From the NCBI GenBank assembly GCA_016490735.1, contig JAEMWC010000032.1:1952501-2016500 (forward strand): a DNA stretch of 64,000 nt. The letters run 5' to 3'. Shown here piece after piece: positions 1-11,112 of this stretch. The first letter of the stretch is position 1; every line of letters begins with the position of its first letter. A model generated the notes under the pieces. It saw nothing but the letters and a program-made list of their open reading frames with translations, was not told where the DNA came from and did not search any database. Origin of the DNA: Pachyseris speciosa (lineage: Eukaryota > Cnidaria > Anthozoa > Scleractinia > Pachyseridae). Position numbers and translations under genes: made by a program.

Positions 1-2875
1 TCAAAGTCAAAGTTGTATAATGAAGGTGAAAAGAACACTAAATACTTCCTTAGTCTTGAAAAGCGACATTATAAACAAGGCACAATAAGCCAATTAAAAC
101 TCAAAGACAATACCCTTGTCACATCTGACAAGGACATTTTAGCCGAATGCGAATCTTTCTATGAAGACCTCTATGCCTCGAAAATAGAAAACTCCCCCAA
201 TTTTAATTTTTTCCCGCAAACAAATCAAACTTTTCTAAGCCCTGAGGATCAACAGGCGTGCGACGGTATCTTAACCGAAACAGAATGCGCAGAAGCCTTA
301 AAGTCTATGGATTCGGGTAAAACGCCCGGCACAGACGGCCTTCCAGCTGAATTTTACAAATTGTTTTGGAATGATATCTCAACCTACCTTCTTTCTGCTC
401 TTAACTTTGCGTACGAGTCGGGTTGCTTATCTATCACCCAAAGACGTGGAATCATTAAACTTAATCCAAAAAAAGACACAGTCTTTTTATGTAAAAAATT
501 GGCGTCCTATAACCCTCCTCAACACGGATTATAAAATCGCAGCAAAAGCTATTCCAAATCGTATTAAGTCCGTGCTTCCAAGGCCTATAAACAACGATCA
601 GACAGGTTTTATCAAAGGACGGTTCATCGACTAAAATATACGACTTATTGATGGTATCATCCAATATGCTGCACAGCATAATATCCCAGGTCTACTACTC
701 CTCATAGATTTTGAAAAAGCTTTCGATTCACTTGAATGGCCTTTCATTTTTCATACTCTACGCTTCTTTGGCTTTGGTCGATCAACTATTAATTGGGTAA
801 GGACTTTTTATTGCAGAATTGAAAGCTGTATTCTTAACAATGGCTGGTCAAGCAAATTTTTCCAGCCTCAAAGAGGTGTTAGACAAGGCTGCCCCCTTTC
901 ACCATATTTATTTATTTATTCTGGTAGCGGAGATACTGGCCAAGTCAATCCGAAACAATAGGAGTATAAAGGGTTTCTCTCTAGACAACAAGGAAATTAA
1001 GATAAGTCAATATGCTGATGATACTACTCTTATCTTAAACGGGTCTAAGGACTCCCTTGTTTCAGCCCTGCAATTATTAGATGATTTCGGTAAGATATCC
1101 GGCCTCAGGCTCAATGATAGCAAAACGGAAGCTCTTTGGATTGGCCCTAAGACTGGTCAAGATGGAAGACTGGCCAAGATGCAAGGTCAAAACGCTAGGC
1201 TTATGGCTTTCAACTGATCCAGATCTGGCGTTAACCTTGAACTATAAAGAAAAAATTGAAAAAATTAGGAAATTATTAAGCTGCTGGAAATACCGGAGGC
1301 TCACACTGCTAGGGAAAATTACCGTGCTAAAATCGCTAGCCGCATCACTGATCGTTTACCTACTTGCCTCGTTGCGCTCAAACCATTGTGCTCTAAAAGA
1401 AATAAACGACATGTTTTATCAGTTCTTATGGAATGGAAAAGGTGACAAAATAAAGAGGAAAGTCATGATTAACGAACCCCGAAATGGCGGTCTAAAAATG
1501 ATTGATCTCTTTTCTTTCAACAAATCTCTCAAAACAACGTGGGTAAAAAAGTACTTGGACACAACTAACAACGGGAAATGGAAACTCCTGTTTGATGTGG
1601 AACTTAAGAACTGTGGAGGCGAAAGTTTTTTCCACCGTAACCTAAATGTTAGGGATACAAAGGAAATGACCAGGGTCACCGACCCTTTCCTTAAGGAAAT
1701 ATTAGAATATTGGGCCGAAATAAACTTTGAGCGCCAAATATCTTCTGAAATCAATTTTGGAGAACAGGCATTATGGCTCAATTCACTACTGAGAATAGAA
1801 AATAAGCCAGTTTTCTTTAAGAATTGGTTTGAAAATGGGATAACTAAAGTAAAACACCTTCAAACAACAGGAAACAATGGATTTCTGACTCTGAATGCTT
1901 TTGTCGCAAAACATGACCTAAAAGTACGCCCTCTTGGTTTTTACGGTCTCTTGTCAGCTATAAAATCCCTTCGTAAAACGGTCTCCGGAGCTGCCGAGTT
2001 TGGGGAACACAACTCGGAAACTTTTTGTGATAAGATTATGAAAAGCAAAAAGCTAGGTCCGTTAATTTACAAACAGCTAGTCAATGCCAAAGGTATAATC
2101 CCAAGCAATAGCCAAAATAAATGGCTTCAGGACTGTAACTATTTTGATGAAGGTAACAATTTTAACTGGGAACTTGCTTACCTCCTGACACCAAGATGCA
2201 CCAAAAGCACTAAATTGATCGAGTTCCAGTTTAAACTTTTGCATAGGCGTATACCAACCAATGACTTTTTATTTAAAATAGGAAGAAAAGAAAACGAGGA
2301 ATGCAGGTTTTGCCATGATTCCGCGGAGATATTAATCCACCTTTTTGGTCATGTCATGTTACTTCCACCTTTTGGAAAAGAGTGACCGAATGGCTTCACG
2401 AAAACCTCCCGTTAATTGACAAATACATTCTATTGAATATTACAGCACTGGGCCTGAGGCCGGAATCTCATGCAAAATATGCGCTTCAATTAAACTATTG
2501 TTTCCTGTTAGCGCGTTATCATATATGGCAAGGCAAATTGGACGAAACGTCACCAAATTTTGCCTCCTTTTTACGTCTTGTCAAATCTAGACTTACAATA
2601 GAGACAAAAGCGGGAGACACCTCAAAATGGACTCCTTTTGTTGACTGCCTTTAATTTGTCTTTTTTTCCTATTCCCCTGACGGACAATCTATTGGAAAAT
2701 ATGCGACAATTTTGTAATTATCTAAAAATAAATTCCATAAGGATATTACTAAATTGTTCCTCTCTTCAATTTTTTTTTTCGTGTAACGTGCTCTTGTAAT
2801 TGGTTTGTACATGTAATTTGTTTCTGTTACATGGCTGTTACATTAAAAGTTCCCCTCAATAAAAAAGAAAAAAAA
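1..2875 (+). mobile_element. L1/Tx1-like LINE, decayed ORF2 and 3' end
   Basis: This is the 3' part of a non-LTR retrotransposon whose ORF2 would encode a reverse transcriptase; the left end is cut by the window. In order I read a GEKNTKYFLSLEKR block (about 22-66), the linker to the fingers (GKTPGTDGLPAEFY), motif A as LLIDFEKAFDSLEW near 700-740, RGVRQGCPLSPY near 870-910, and the catalytic YADD near 1010-1022. A thumb region with GGLKMIDLFSFNKSLKTTW follows, then a C-terminal zf-RVT-like CxxC...H segment near 2300-2350, ending in a stop at 2652-2654. The frame breaks near 500, 910 (duplicated TTTA), 1190 and 2370, and there is an in-frame stop at 633, so it is a pseudogene. A 3' UTR follows, with AATAAA at 2858-2863 and an A-rich tail to 2875. 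Clade assignment is inferred from the motif style. Confidence 0.9.
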
Positions 2876-3165
2876 GATTTCTTAAGCTTTACAGCCTCTG
2901 AAAAGTCAAGGTTTGGTTTAAAAAGGCTCTAATAGGCGCAATGCGTTTCGAATAGGTGTAAAGATTAATTTTAGCAAAAAAATTACTTTGGGGTTAGCTG
3001 CACTTTACCAATTATTTACCAAATGAAATTACTGTGTTAAACGGTAATAGCAAAATAATATTATACATGTATTTGGAGTGTGACACGATACGTGTTTGTG
3101 GTGGTCTGTTTACAAAAGAATAGTTCCATCAAAAAAAAAAAGAAGAAAAAGTCCAGAGTTCAAAA
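2876..3165. other. No gene seen between LINE and duplication
   Basis: AT-rich sequence with an A-run near 3130-3150. It has no homology that I can see to the DNA upstream of the matching point in copy 2 (before 26697), so the left breakpoint of the duplication lies at about 3166. Confidence 0.5.
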
Positions 3166-3329
3166 ATAGTGGTCAGAGTTAAAAAATGCTAAAGATTATT
3201 CCGTGTCATTCATCCAAATTAGTGGGATTGGCGTTGAAGTTGTCAAGGGATGGAAAAAATCTCCTTCGTGCACTCAGGTTATCCACAGAACATTGCATTC
3301 CGTCTTTAGCGTTGCTTAAGTTCTCTGAT

Positions 3330-3560
3330 GTCATATACGCGATGATGCCCTTGACGATGTTGGTAATGAGCTTGATGATGAAGAGGACTATGCCAATGTT
3401 GATGCTGATAATATTGATGATGAAGACGACGATGATGGTGTTAATGATGATGAAGATCATGATGATGATGATGACGATGTTGATAATGATGGTGACGATG
3501 ACGCTGACGATAATAATGATGGTGGTGGTGGTTGTAACCAGGGTGATGATTGATTATGAA
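3330..3560. repeat. GAT-rich imperfect microsatellite
   Basis: Degenerate (GAT)n/(GATGAC)n tract in the intron before exon 3 of copy 1, with a matching tract at about 26885-27110 in copy 2. It generates methionine-rich or isoleucine-rich spurious reading frames on both strands, which I do not regard as genes. Confidence 0.85.
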
Positions 3561-3669
3561 CGATGACGATGATCCTTCCCTTACCGCCTTGTAATTGTTC
3601 AGCGCAATAAACTTCGTTGTTTAAACTTCAGCAAGGTCTCTGAAATCCTGCTTTTTCCTTAATCCAAAG

Positions 3670-3857
3670 GTGATTGGTGACAAGGCGGGTGGGTTTACAG
3701 CAAGAGCGATGGAGCAACCGGATAGTGTGGATGCTGTACGGAATCTGGCGTCAAAGTGAAGTTTATTCATGTGATTAGAAATCCATTCGACACTATTGCG
3801 ACGATGGTTTTGCAGAATAAGACAATAAACAAGCGTGATGGAGCACATGAAGTTAAG
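3670..3857 (+). pseudogene. Sulfotransferase exon 3, copy 1, frameshifted
   Basis: This exon matches exon 3 of copy 2 (27211-27411) nearly base for base, from the AG acceptor at 3668-3669 to the GT donor at 3858-3859. It encodes the 3'-phosphate-binding region, including HVIRNPFDTIATMV. Thirteen bases after the codons for DAVR in copy 2 (TCTATTAGAGAAG) are missing here, so the exon is 188 instead of 201 nt and shifts the frame before the PAPS-binding motif. No homologues of exons 1 and 2 are visible to the left, where a LINE lies. I infer that copy 1 is a pseudogene, although its exon 4 is open. Confidence 0.85.
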
Positions 3858-3900
3858 GTACGATGTGTACAGTTGTAACACTGCGACACAGAGAGAAAAG

Positions 3901-4237
3901 GGGTGCTCACCATTTGTCAGAAAATCAAGAAATTTCGGTTTGACGTCAAATGGTAAGGTAATTTTCCGCAAAATCTTTTCCAAAATTGTGGAAAACCTCC
4001 AGACGGGTAGTCCTCTTGTTCGGTTCGGAACGGAATTCCGGAAATTTGCTTACCATTTGAGCGAATCGTTCTGATTCCATGTCCTTTTGCGCTAAAACGA
4101 GTGAGTGTGCATGATGGAACGCCTTCCAGTGAATGGTAAGCGCTGATCTCATCCCGTTGGTCGGTAAATTCAGAAAATCGCTTACCATTATTCAACAGTC
4201 ATTCCATCCGGATTTCTCTGACAAATGGTAAGCACCC
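3901..4237. mobile_element. TIR element (MITE) in intron 3, copy 1
   Basis: A 337-bp element begins GGGTGCTCACCATTTGTCAG and ends with its inverse, CTGACAAATGGTAAGCACCC. Internal segments repeat the GGTAAGC...GGAAATT theme in both directions. It has no coding capacity. The same element sits at the same place in copy 2 (27497-27833), so it was inserted before the duplication. No target duplication is clear. Confidence 0.75.
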
Positions 4238-4439
4238 AAGATTTCTCAACAAAAATGTGCTTACATGACTCCATTTAACCCAGCCTATGATGAAGAGGAT
4301 ACTTCCTGAATAAACATTTATAAATTATAATAATAAATTATAATTACTTAATTATCCTCTCTCCGTTGGGGCTTTTCAGGGATAATGATACAAATGTCAA
4401 CTATGTGAGAAACAAATAATTCAAATGAACATAACATGA

Positions 4440-4612
4440 TAAGAACCCCAATTGGCCGGAGGCAAACCAGTTGACTATTTACAAGGATGACCAAGGAGTT
4501 GGACTAGGGACTACCCAGAACAACACCAGCTAGCGGCCAGAGTGGGATTTGAACCCGGGGCAACCGCAGTGAAATCCAGCGCCCCAAACCACTCGGCCAT
4601 CCTGCCTCTTTG
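4440..4612 (-). mobile_element. tRNA-derived SINE (Leu/Ser-type head)
   Basis: Read on the minus strand, 4612 to about 4535 resembles a class II tRNA: A box TGGCCGAGTGG (4599-4589) and B box GGGTTCAAATCCC (about 4557-4545). The body continues with a GCTAGCTGGTGTTGTTCTGGG segment. The acceptor ends do not pair, so it is a SINE head rather than a tRNA gene. A diverged homologue in copy 2 (28020-28300) shows the insertion predates the duplication. Confidence 0.7.
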
Positions 4613-4615
4613 TTA

Positions 4616-4659
<44 letters not shown>

Positions 4660-4675
4660 TAATAATAACAATAAA
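4613..4675. repeat. (AAT)n microsatellite
   Basis: AAT/AAC repeats directly after the SINE 5' end. In copy 2 the matching tract is where the 17.4-kb block of mobile DNA (about 28305-45795) separates the two halves of the duplication. Confidence 0.9.
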
Positions 4676-5324
4676 TCATAAATCAGTGCTTTGTTATCAC
4701 TAGAAAAAATATCCTACTCAGTATTGCGGAATATCGCAACATTTAAGAGTATTAGAGTAATTATATATCAACCAGCACAACAAAGGCGATAAGGGTCGTT
4801 CATTCAGCGGAACTGCTTTATTGTTTTCTTTGTGATCCTATTATTTTTAGCAAAACTCCATGCGGTTTTCTAAACGCCGCTAATGTTTGAAAAACGTCAT
4901 CATTCATTATTTGTAGTTTAAGGTAGTGTTCAGTTTAAAGCCGACAACAAAACGCGAAGTTGCTGGGTCAGGATACTCTACGTCAATCAAGTATTAAGAG
5001 ACTAACAACAACAATAACATCATCATCATTATCACCATCGTCGTCGTCGTCTTCGTCGTCGTTGGTCGCTAGGATACGTGGAAAACAACCTAGAGAAGGC
5101 CTGCAATAGACGACAGTTTTGTCTTCCGCGATTTCTGGTATGCTAGTCTTAGATGACTGGTTGCACTCCGCTTAGTGGATTTACCTACCAGAGCAGCAGC
5201 AACCTGTACTGTACTGTTAGAAACTTGAACATGATGATGATGATGATGAGGAGGATGATGGTGACGATGGTGAGTGCGTGTCCGTGTCCGTGTCAGTTTC
5301 CGTGTCCCAGTTCGTGTTTTTAGT

Positions 5325-5990
5325 GAAGACATCGGTATGGATTTCGGCTGAAGAAGTGCGGCGTGCTGGTCCTGAAGAAGAGGAAGGCTGATAACTGTAT
5401 TTGAAGGAATGAATCTGCCTGATGGAGGAAGAATGAAGACTATAGAAGGGGATGGTTATAAGTATTTGAGGATTCTCGAGTATGATGATTTGCTACATCA
5501 AAGAATGAAGAACAAGCTGAAGAGTGAATGTTTTCGCAGGCTCAAAAAAGTGTTAAAGTCAAAGTTCAATGGAAGGAACATGATGCTAGCAATTAACACG
5601 CGAGCAGTATCAGTATTGCGATATGGAGCTGCAGTTGTCAGTTAGACCAAGATGGAATTGCAGAGTGTAGATCGGAAAACGAGGAAACTGATTACTATCT
5701 ATGGCATGCTGCACCTGAATGGAGTTGTAGACCACTTATATTTACCGAGAGAAAATGGGGCCGTGGATTAATGGGGGCGGCAGACTATGTACGGTTGGAG
5801 GAAATTGGGCTTTCGTTTTATTTATCAAACTCATTAATAATGCATTACGTCAACTACCAATCACCGGATGTATACCACATCATGTGCATGTGTTTGGATA
5901 CCCAATGAAAAACTGTATACCATTCTCCAGTGAGAGTGGTATATACCACTAAAATATGAAGATTGTACTTCTAATAACCATTAGCTATAC
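5325..5990 (+). mobile_element. LINE remnant, RT thumb region (RLE-type)
   Basis: Fragments in several frames read as a reverse-transcriptase region: DIGMDFGLKKCGVLVLKK (5328-5381), MNLPDGGRMKTIEGDGYKYL (5409-5470), INTRAVSVLRYGAAVVS (about 5592-5645), then YGMLHLNGVVDHLYLPRENG in shifted frames and a GRGLMG segment near 5770. This matches a LINE clade common in cnidarians whose C-terminus carries a nuclease-like RPD...DI..PGD motif. That C-terminus is found further on (12300-13110). Several stops and frameshifts are present. The paralogous copy is 46480-47110. Confidence 0.75.
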
Positions 5991-6025
5991 AATACTAGTT
6001 AAGCGGCCGTCGCTTAGCGACGAGC

Positions 6026-6225
6026 CGCTTCTTAAATTACCCGTTTTTTTTTTTTTTAGTTTTTTTTGTCGTGGTGTCCGCCGAGAGGCCCGTGCCCCTC
6101 TCGGCCAGAGGAAGAAACAATGTCATAAGTAAAGAGATAAATATTCTAATTGAGGCGCCGCGACTTGAACTCGCGACCTTCGGATCCCAATCTCGGTCCC
6201 TTATCCGATTGCGCTAAGGAGACAT
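6026..6225 (-). mobile_element. tRNA-derived SINE, copy a
   Basis: On the minus strand the tRNA-like head spans 6225-6152, with A box TTAGCGCAATCGG and B box GGTCGCGAGTTCAAGTCGC. A body follows with CCTCTGGCCGAGAGGGGCAC and GACACCACGACAAAAAAAAC (about 6118-6055), then an A-rich tail. The acceptor stem does not pair, so it is not a functional tRNA gene. Copy b at 7255-7430 shares the same body and tail. Confidence 0.75.
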
Positions 6226-7013
6226 TTCTTGCGGTTATTAAAGAATTTTGTAGTAAATAGAGTCATTAGGTCGGTCACGCATCGTCCCTTTAAAAGCCTT
6301 TCAATGCTCAAGGGTTACAGAGGAAAGAAATGTTTTGTCAGAATAGAATTACTCCAATGTACATCCAGTAGGAAAGGAATTTATTTGAAAGCGTTTATTT
6401 TGAGTAGCATTTCACAACACAGATGACTTAACTAAATCTATTCGGAAGACCGTAAATGTTTTTAGACTGAACTTGTAGATTTTGGTGGCCATAAAATACA
6501 GGGGTCAGAGTCGGAAATGGCGAAATCCTTTCAAAAAGAAATGTTTAGTCAGAATTATAGGAAATGAATTTATTTGAGCGTTCCTTTTGACCCGGTTTTA
6601 AAGATAAACAAATATTGACCGAGTTCAGAGTGATGGTGCAATACCGGAAGTACTACCGGAAGTTAAATCAACCAACACAGCTCTTTTGCGTAGCGTTGTT
6701 TGAACATACATTAGTAGTATTGAGATTTCGGTTATCGTCGAGAAACTGGTCAACGGATCGAAGACGCAGATTTATACCAAATTGTTCGCTTTCTTTGAAA
6801 TTGTCAAACAAATCGAAGTGCCAGTGTTTTGTGAAGCTTCAGCTGGCCTTGGTTTCTCGCGTAGCGAATATCCATAGAATCGGTTGAGTACTTTTCCGTG
6901 TTAAATTGCAAAATAGGGTTACAGCTTAAGGGTTGACAAAAGAAAAAAGAAAAACAAGTGAAAAGGAATAGAAAAAAAAAAGAGATCAAAGAAAAAACAA
7001 ACTTCACTTGGCG

Positions 7014-7087
7014 GAGGCTGGAACCATCGACCCTAAGTTGTCGTTACAATGCGAAAAGAGCGTGCTATCCCACCAGGCCACCAAAGT
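7014..7087 (-). other. tRNA-like sequence
   Basis: The minus strand reads TTGGTGGCCTGGTGGGATAG... and ends CCTCCGCCAA, so a 7-bp acceptor stem (TTGGTGG/CCGCCAA, one G-T pair) can form. The internal arms, including the T arm (GGTCGATGGTTCCAGCC), are poor. I read it as a decayed tRNA or SINE head. tRNAscan-SE or Infernal would decide. Confidence 0.4.
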
Positions 7088-7200
7088 CTTCCTGAAACGT
7101 ACGGTCAAATTTTAAATACTGTATCATTCGGAGTGACGAATTGACTGACATGCCAACTGAAAGGTGACAAAAATTGAATTACGATCAACTTGAACTTACC

Positions 7201-7264
7201 CTGTGCATTAATCCGGCTCGGATGGTCAAAAAGGCCGCTTCTAATTCTCGCAGAATTTCTTGTT
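7201..7264 (+). repeat. Direct repeat unit 1 of 2
   Basis: About 64 bp containing AATCCGGCTCGGATGGTCAA and ending CGCAGAATTTCTTG, almost identical to 10213-10276. This copy abuts the tail of SINE copy b. The other forms the right edge of the 4.3-kb block. Confidence 0.8.
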
Positions 7265-7430
7265 TTTTTTTTTGTAGTTTTTTTCGTCGCGGTGTCCGTC
7301 GAGAGGCCCGTGCCCCTCTCGGCCAGAGGAAGAAACAATGATATTAAATTAATTTTTTTAATACCGGTACTGAGACTTGAACTAGAGACCTTCAAGTTCC
7401 TAACCGGTGGGGGTAAAAGGCCGAATGAGT
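7255..7430 (-). mobile_element. tRNA-derived SINE, copy b
   Basis: Same body as copy a (CCTCTGGCCGAGAGGGGCAC, then GGACACCGCGACGAAAAAAA). The minus-strand head at about 7405-7360 contains a B-box-like GGTCTCTAGTTCAAGTCTC. The head is more decayed than in copy a. The A-rich tail runs into the direct repeat at 7201-7264. Confidence 0.7.
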
Positions 7431-7855
7431 TTGCGGAATGGCATGTGGCATGACTTGCGGAATCGCATAATTATGCGGAATGTAATGTATGCAAAATGGC
7501 GCGAAAAAATTAATTCAACTGAAGGAGTTAATTATTCAACAGCCAAACGCTGTGTAGCTGCCGATCTCGGTCACAACTACTCTCCACCGGGCTTGCTTTC
7601 GTGTAAACATAACACTTATGAACTCTTGAGGTGATTAAATTTGCCTTGAGTGATTAGCCTGTTCGCGAATGATATTTGCAGCATATTTGTGAAGCTATGC
7701 ACGAAAGAATCGTTCGACTGCGAGACTTTGCCATCTTGTCAATTTCACAGTGTAGGTCAAACTCTTTTGGCAGTTTTGAAATTAAAATTTTATTTTTCCG
7801 GAGTCGATTGTAAGCGATTTGGGAACGGAGTCTCACAGAAGCTTATCAGTTATGG

Positions 7856-8645
7856 TTTTCAGAGTTTTACAGGAGTCTCATATCAGTCGAGCTGCTTTTG
7901 TTGTTATGAGTATGAATAACTGAACTCTCGAAGATCGAGCGACAAACGAGGAAAATATTATAATCAGTTGTGAACTGACTAATCCTATAAACGCAAACCC
8001 AAGACAGATCACTTCAAGCGGGTTCATTTGTAATATGTTTATATCAAGTTTATCAAAGTACAAGTCCCCTCTACAATGAAAACTTTCTCGGTCAAATCCA
8101 ATTTGTTTTCAACATTTTGTTGTCACTGAGATCAGCAACTACAGCTAACGGCAAAATTGTTGAAACAGTTTACCCTTTCCCGCTGTCCCCCAATGTTGGG
8201 GTTACAGGATCTGCTGAGAGAATTGCGAGAAACAACACTAAGAGAGAAGGGGGAGCCGCCGAGCGTACAAAAAAGCCCTTTGCTGTGCTGTCTCAAGTAA
8301 TTTTGTCGCCGACTGTAGCTTACCATTGATTATTCACTGTGCTAGGCTGACAGACGCGATTAATAATCGCGAGCTCCAATACGCAAGATCAAGATTTATA
8401 TTTACCGTAAAATTATTATCTAGAGAAGGGGCTAGTTGTTGAACCCGGTAACAATAATTTGCTGAAAACAAATTGGATTTGACCGAGATATTTTATAACA
8501 TCTGGTACCTAGGGTACTCGATCTTCGATGAGGCGACTCTTGAACGCGAGCACTGAGTTCAGTTAGTTATTCATATCATAACAAGAATTAGCAGCGCGAC
8601 CGATGTGAGACTCTTGTTTTGAGCAGTATTTCAGAACACCGATGA
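7856..8645. repeat. Large imperfect inverted repeat
   Basis: The left arm (about 7856-8115) and right arm (about 8460-8645) are reverse complements in blocks. Examples are CGGTCAAATCCAATTTGTTTT (8088-8108) against 8465-8485, and CGAAGATCGAGCGAC (7928-7942) against GTACTCGATCTTCGATG (8515-8531). The spacer has no recognisable gene. It is probably a foldback or TIR element whose exact ends I cannot fix. Confidence 0.55.
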
Positions 8646-8814
8646 TTGAGTATGGAATAAAGGTAAGAGGGCTGTACAGGTTATACTTTGAGTGATTATA
8701 ATTATTTTCTCGATGCTCGCGTCGTTGTATTTAAACTTCGCGTAATAATGTAAAGAGTATAAACTTTAATTGACTAAAAGGCACCAAGAGTAGCATTACG
8801 CTTGCTTTCCCGAT

Positions 8815-8817
8815 ACA

Positions 8818-8853
<36 letters not shown>

Positions 8854-9255
8854 AGAATATTGTTTTTCCGGCCCAGGCTGAATATTCCTATTTTTGTGTT
8901 GATTTTAGGCTGAAAATATTCTTGTAATATTCTTAATTTAGAGCTTATGACATTTCCGTTTAAAGGACGTATTGGGGTATCCCATCAGTACAAGTTAAGT
9001 GTTTGCTATTTTGTACTGCACAAATACATTACATGTATCGCTCATCATTGAACATTTGGCTATTGCTAGCTAGTTACAGTAAAAAGTTAAGTAAAATCAT
9101 ATCATTATATGGTATTTACAGATTTTCAACGCACGAAATTATATTCTTTTCACAATTTCAGCCTCAGATTTATTCTTAAAATATTCTGAAAATCTCGCAA
9201 ATTTCAGCCTCGATATTCTTATAAAATATATTCTTATAAAAAAAAAAAAGAGTGT
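8815..9255. mobile_element. Poly-T/poly-A terminated TIR element
   Basis: The element starts ACACTC, then about 29 T, then AATAAGAATATT. It ends ATATTCTTATAAAAAAAAAA followed by GAGTGT. The 441-bp interior repeats AGAATATTC-like motifs and is non-coding. I read it as a MITE; no target duplication is obvious. Confidence 0.65.
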
Positions 9256-9985
9256 TGCGTGCAAGTTATGTTTCTTGTCTGTTTCACTCGTGGGATGGGC
9301 ACTTCTGATTGGACAGATATTTATAGTTTTGAAACTGTGTCCTGCTTATGGTTTTCACAATGCATTTGTTTTAAACGAAATCTTTTGTCATTTGTGTTTC
9401 TTTTCCGAAATGATAAATTGTAACAACATTTAAAATCATTTATAAGGCCTATGAAATTCTAAAGAAAGTCCATAACTTACACTGAATTTACTTTACATAT
9501 AACGAGATTGTTCGTGATATAAACATAATTTAATCGGCCTTGACAACTCAAGTGGTCGAAACTTCGTATTTATAATACATGTGCCTCGCTTAGTATTCAT
9601 TGCATTCCGTTTCCCTGTTATTCTTTTAAAAAGAAAATAAAACTACCATTTGCGTACGGTTACTGCTAAGTTTAAGAAACCGGAAACTGCTTCCGGTAGA
9701 AAAGTATGCAATTTTTTGAAAAATTTTCCTTCTGTATTAGTTTTATACCAAACGAAACAAGAAACAATGTACCGGTAGTTTACAAATGTTTGAACGTTTT
9801 TTATACTAATAGAAAATGGAACACTAATATTTGCCTTCGCGGAGTTACGTTTCTGCCAGTAAACACATTGAATTTTGCGGAATGCGTGATAAATTGCGTG
9901 ATAAGTCGCCTTGTATTTATCGCTTGATTATAATTTTCCTACCTATGGCAAGCTTTCGAATTCCGTTTTCTTCAACAAAAATATT
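9256..9985. other. No gene recognised
   Basis: AT-rich sequence with short open frames (such as 9706-9927) that have no recognisable motifs, splice signals or repeat structure. Confidence 0.4.
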
Positions 9986-9989
9986 TATT

Positions 9990-10115
9990 TTGGGGTCAGA
10001 GTCAGGAATCGCGAAAGCCTTTTTTAAAAGAAATGTTTAGCCAGAATTAAATTCCTTCAATGTACATCTTATTGTAGGAAACGAGTTTCTTGATGATAAA
10101 CAAGTGTTGACCGAG
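9990..10115 (+). repeat. Dispersed repeat, third copy of a 120-bp unit
   Basis: GGGGTCAGAGTC...GCGAAAGCC...AAAGAAATGTTTAGCCAGAA...GATAAACAAGTGTTGACCGAGT resembles 6500-6630 (GGGGTCAGAGTCGGAAATGG...GATAAACAAATATTGACCGAGT) and, partly, 6310-6430. The units are in direct orientation within the 4.3-kb insertion. Their identity is unknown. Confidence 0.6.
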
Positions 10116-10276
10116 TAGTAGTCTGGGCACGAATCCAAGGATTAGAAGCTCTGTCTGAATCGTCTGTCACGCTACCTATTGTATTACTGTACAATCCACT
10201 TCAACTATCTCTTGTGCATAAATCCGGCTCGGATGGTCAAAAAGGCCGCTTCTAATTCTCGCAGAATTTCTTGTTT

Positions 10277-11108
10277 ATTTTTCTTTTGCAAAAAGTTTTA
10301 CATCATGATTTGTAAACTTCGCGAACTAGTAATTTAAGGTGGCTCAAAATGGTTTCGTTATTTTTAATGGATCGATACTCCACAATTAATGGATCGATAC
10401 CACAATTTTTGTTTGTTTTCTTGAACATGGCATCAAAAAATTTCCCTATTATTTCTCAACAATTTGCAATCAATATTTTGACAAGTAAGGTTACCATAGC
10501 AACAGTACAGCCTCTTAGAAACACCCTAAATTTTGGCTTTATGTGCCTACAACTCAAAAACGAGTCTGGTGACCCCCGGGTTTTATTATTAATTTGCAAT
10601 CAGCATAATAAAATTCACCTTTTTGGCAAAGTTTAAAAAACATCTGTACATGGGGTTCAGAGCCACTTTAAATCATCGAAAAATTAAGGTGGCTCTGAAC
10701 CACATGTACATTTCAAATCAAAAACTCGTGCTTCGTGCTTCATCAGGGTTTCCAAACATCTCGAAACAATAAAAGCATTCAATAAAAAGCTTTCACAACA
10801 ATAAAAAGCTTTCATAACAATAAAAGCTTTCATCTGTTTCTCGGTGAATGCCTGATGAAACTCTTGCACCAGTTTTAGATATTTCATAATAATTCATAAA
10901 GGAAATACAAAAGAAATTCATTTTTAATGAGTGTCTTTATATCTAATAAAGACACGGCTAAATTTTACGTCCGATTTTCTAGGCCAAAATAACCAAAACT
11001 CTAAATATTAGTACAAGCATGGATAGATGTACAGTAAAGCTTTTGAAGCCGTTCAATAAAGTCGCAATTCGTGTTTTATCAAGTCCTAAAACACGTGCGC
11101 GTCGCGTT
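10277..11108 (+). repeat. Intervening repeat with snap-back palindrome
   Basis: Matches 47146-47941 in copy 2. It contains a palindrome at about 10640-10720 (GTACATGGGGTTCAGAGCCAC ... GTGGCTCTGAACCACATGTAC). A diverged relative lies at 24784-24893. The segment lies between the two parts of the RLE-type LINE remnant in both copies, so it is an older insertion in that LINE. No coding sequence was recognised. Confidence 0.55.
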
Positions 11109-11112
11109 TTAA

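Larger units (their letters stand above)
5991..10276. mobile_element. 4.3-kb composite insertion in copy 1
   Basis: Copy 2 runs uninterrupted from the equivalent of 5990 to the equivalent of 10277 (47145/47146). This block is therefore an insertion in copy 1 or a deletion from copy 2. It starts with a small hairpin (GCGGCCGTCGCTTAGCGACG) and GCCGCTTCTTAAATT. It ends with the related GCCGCTTCTAATTCTCGCAG followed by TTTCTTGTTT. Inside are two SINEs, a tRNA-like head, a large inverted repeat, a poly-T/poly-A TIR element and direct repeats, listed separately. No convincing protein is encoded. Confidence 0.7.

Noticed and set aside
3186..3566. Methionine-rich open frame, with a similar one at 26884-27135
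   Set aside because: Both are translations of a GAT-rich microsatellite; the opposite strand is equally open and there is no domain.
5090..5332. His/Thr/Arg-rich frame on the minus strand (also 46293-46547)
   Set aside because: Encoded by ATGATG and GTCCGT simple repeats; no support as a gene.
6152..6225. Possible tRNA gene (minus strand)
   Set aside because: A and B boxes are good but the acceptor stem does not pair and a SINE body follows, so it is a SINE head.
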